A DNA stretch of 5,847 bases. It comes from Desulfarculus sp. (GTDB lineage: Bacteria > Desulfobacterota > Desulfarculia > Desulfarculales > Desulfarculaceae). This document shows positions 5,525-5,847 of the stretch, one piece after another (the stretch's first letter is position 1; every line of letters starts with the position of its first letter). Under the pieces are notes generated by a model that saw nothing but the letters and a program-made list of their open reading frames with translations, searched no databases and was not told the DNA's origin. The stretch lies in contig JAIUYB010000174.1 of the NCBI GenBank assembly GCA_020216625.1, forward strand, positions 1-5,847, in the 5' to 3' direction. Both the position numbers and the translations under genes were made by a program.

Positions 5525-5847
5525 ATGCAGATCAAGATCGAACACACCCACATCCGCTGCCAGGATCTGGAGGCGGCGGTGAGCTGGTACGAGAAGGTGC
5601 TGGGCTGCAAGGTCCTGCGCCGGGGCGAGGTGCCGGGCATGCCCATCGTGCGCATGGACTTCCACGGCCAGGTCTTCGCCCTCTCGCCCCCCAGAGAGGG
5701 CATGACGCCCGAGCCCCTGAGCGGCAACCCCCGTTACGGGGTCTGGCAGATCGCCTTCGAGGTGGACGACATCGCCGCCGCCGCCGCCGAGTTCAAGGCC
5801 CGGGGCGCGGAGTTCGAGGTGGAGCCCTTCCAACAGACCCCGGCCCA
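5525..5847 (+). CDS. VOC superfamily (glyoxalase/dioxygenase fold) protein, 3' truncated
   Basis: The first 107 codons of a VOC protein are visible; the gene continues past the right edge. The opening IEHTHIRCQDLEAAVSWYEKVLG is a classic first beta-alpha-beta half with H7 at the usual first metal-ligand position, and VWQIAFEVDDIAAAAAEFKARGAEF (73-97) starts the second repeat. The usual His before IAFEVDD is Gln (Q75), which may still bind metal or may indicate a changed site. Members include glyoxalase I, methylmalonyl-CoA epimerase and ring-cleaving dioxygenases; nothing here picks one. Single-domain members are usually about 120-150 residues, so most of the protein is present. GGGAGG at 5511-5516 lies 8 nt before the ATG. 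It probably shares a transcript with the racemase gene. A run of five GCC codons (5774-5788) encodes A84-A88. Confidence 0.88.
   Translation, partial: MQIKIEHTHIRCQDLEAAVSWYEKVLGCKVLRRGEVPGMPIVRMDFHGQVFALSPPREGMTPEPLSGNPRYGVWQIAFEVDDIAAAAAEFKARGAEFEVEPFQQTPA

Noticed and set aside
5774..5788. Five tandem GCC triplets in the VOC gene
   Set aside because: They encode an alanine run in a helix and are expected in a GC-rich genome; too short to suggest a phase-variable repeat.
1..5847. tRNA, rRNA, CRISPR array or insertion sequence
   Set aside because: No regularly spaced repeats, transposase motifs, terminal inverted repeats with target duplication, or RNA-gene signatures were recognised by eye.

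Overview
The window is a GC-rich bacterial segment holding five protein genes in two divergent units around a non-coding region of about 480 bp. Strong G/C bias at third codon positions creates long antisense open frames over most real genes. GC content, family types and near-consensus Shine-Dalgarno sites fit a high-GC proteobacterium-like organism, perhaps an anaerobic Desulfobacterota-type lineage. That assignment is a guess from family flavour; the window has no phylogenetic marker.

Leftward unit (minus strand, from about 3713 down past position 1): a thiamine-diphosphate carboligase of the glyoxylate carboligase (Gcl) subfamily, then a divergent iron-containing alcohol dehydrogenase, then a MoxR-like AAA+ ATPase cut by the left edge. 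Gaps are 64 and 16 bp, so they are probably one operon. A consensus -35 box with a weak -10 lies upstream of the first gene. A 12-bp GC-rich hairpin sits between the first two genes.

Rightward unit (plus strand, from 4197): a LarA-type nickel-dependent 2-hydroxyacid racemase/epimerase homologue with its catalytic residues intact, then 38 bp later a VOC (glyoxalase/dioxygenase superfamily) protein cut by the right edge.

The central region (3714-4196) contains several short inverted repeats, including a LacI-type palindrome and a cluster of three inverted repeats at 4024-4101, so control of both units from here is plausible.

Taken together, the genes look like a small module for 2-hydroxyacid, 2-oxoacid or aldehyde metabolism: a racemase, a C-C bond-forming ThDP enzyme, an NAD(P)-dependent reductase, a VOC enzyme and a MoxR chaperone that may help load metal. 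The pathway is inferred and its substrate is not evident. Most notable are a glutamate at the carboligase position where characterised Gcl has valine, loss of the usual GTGSE signature in the dehydrogenase, and a Walker B Asp-to-Asn change in the MoxR-like ATPase.
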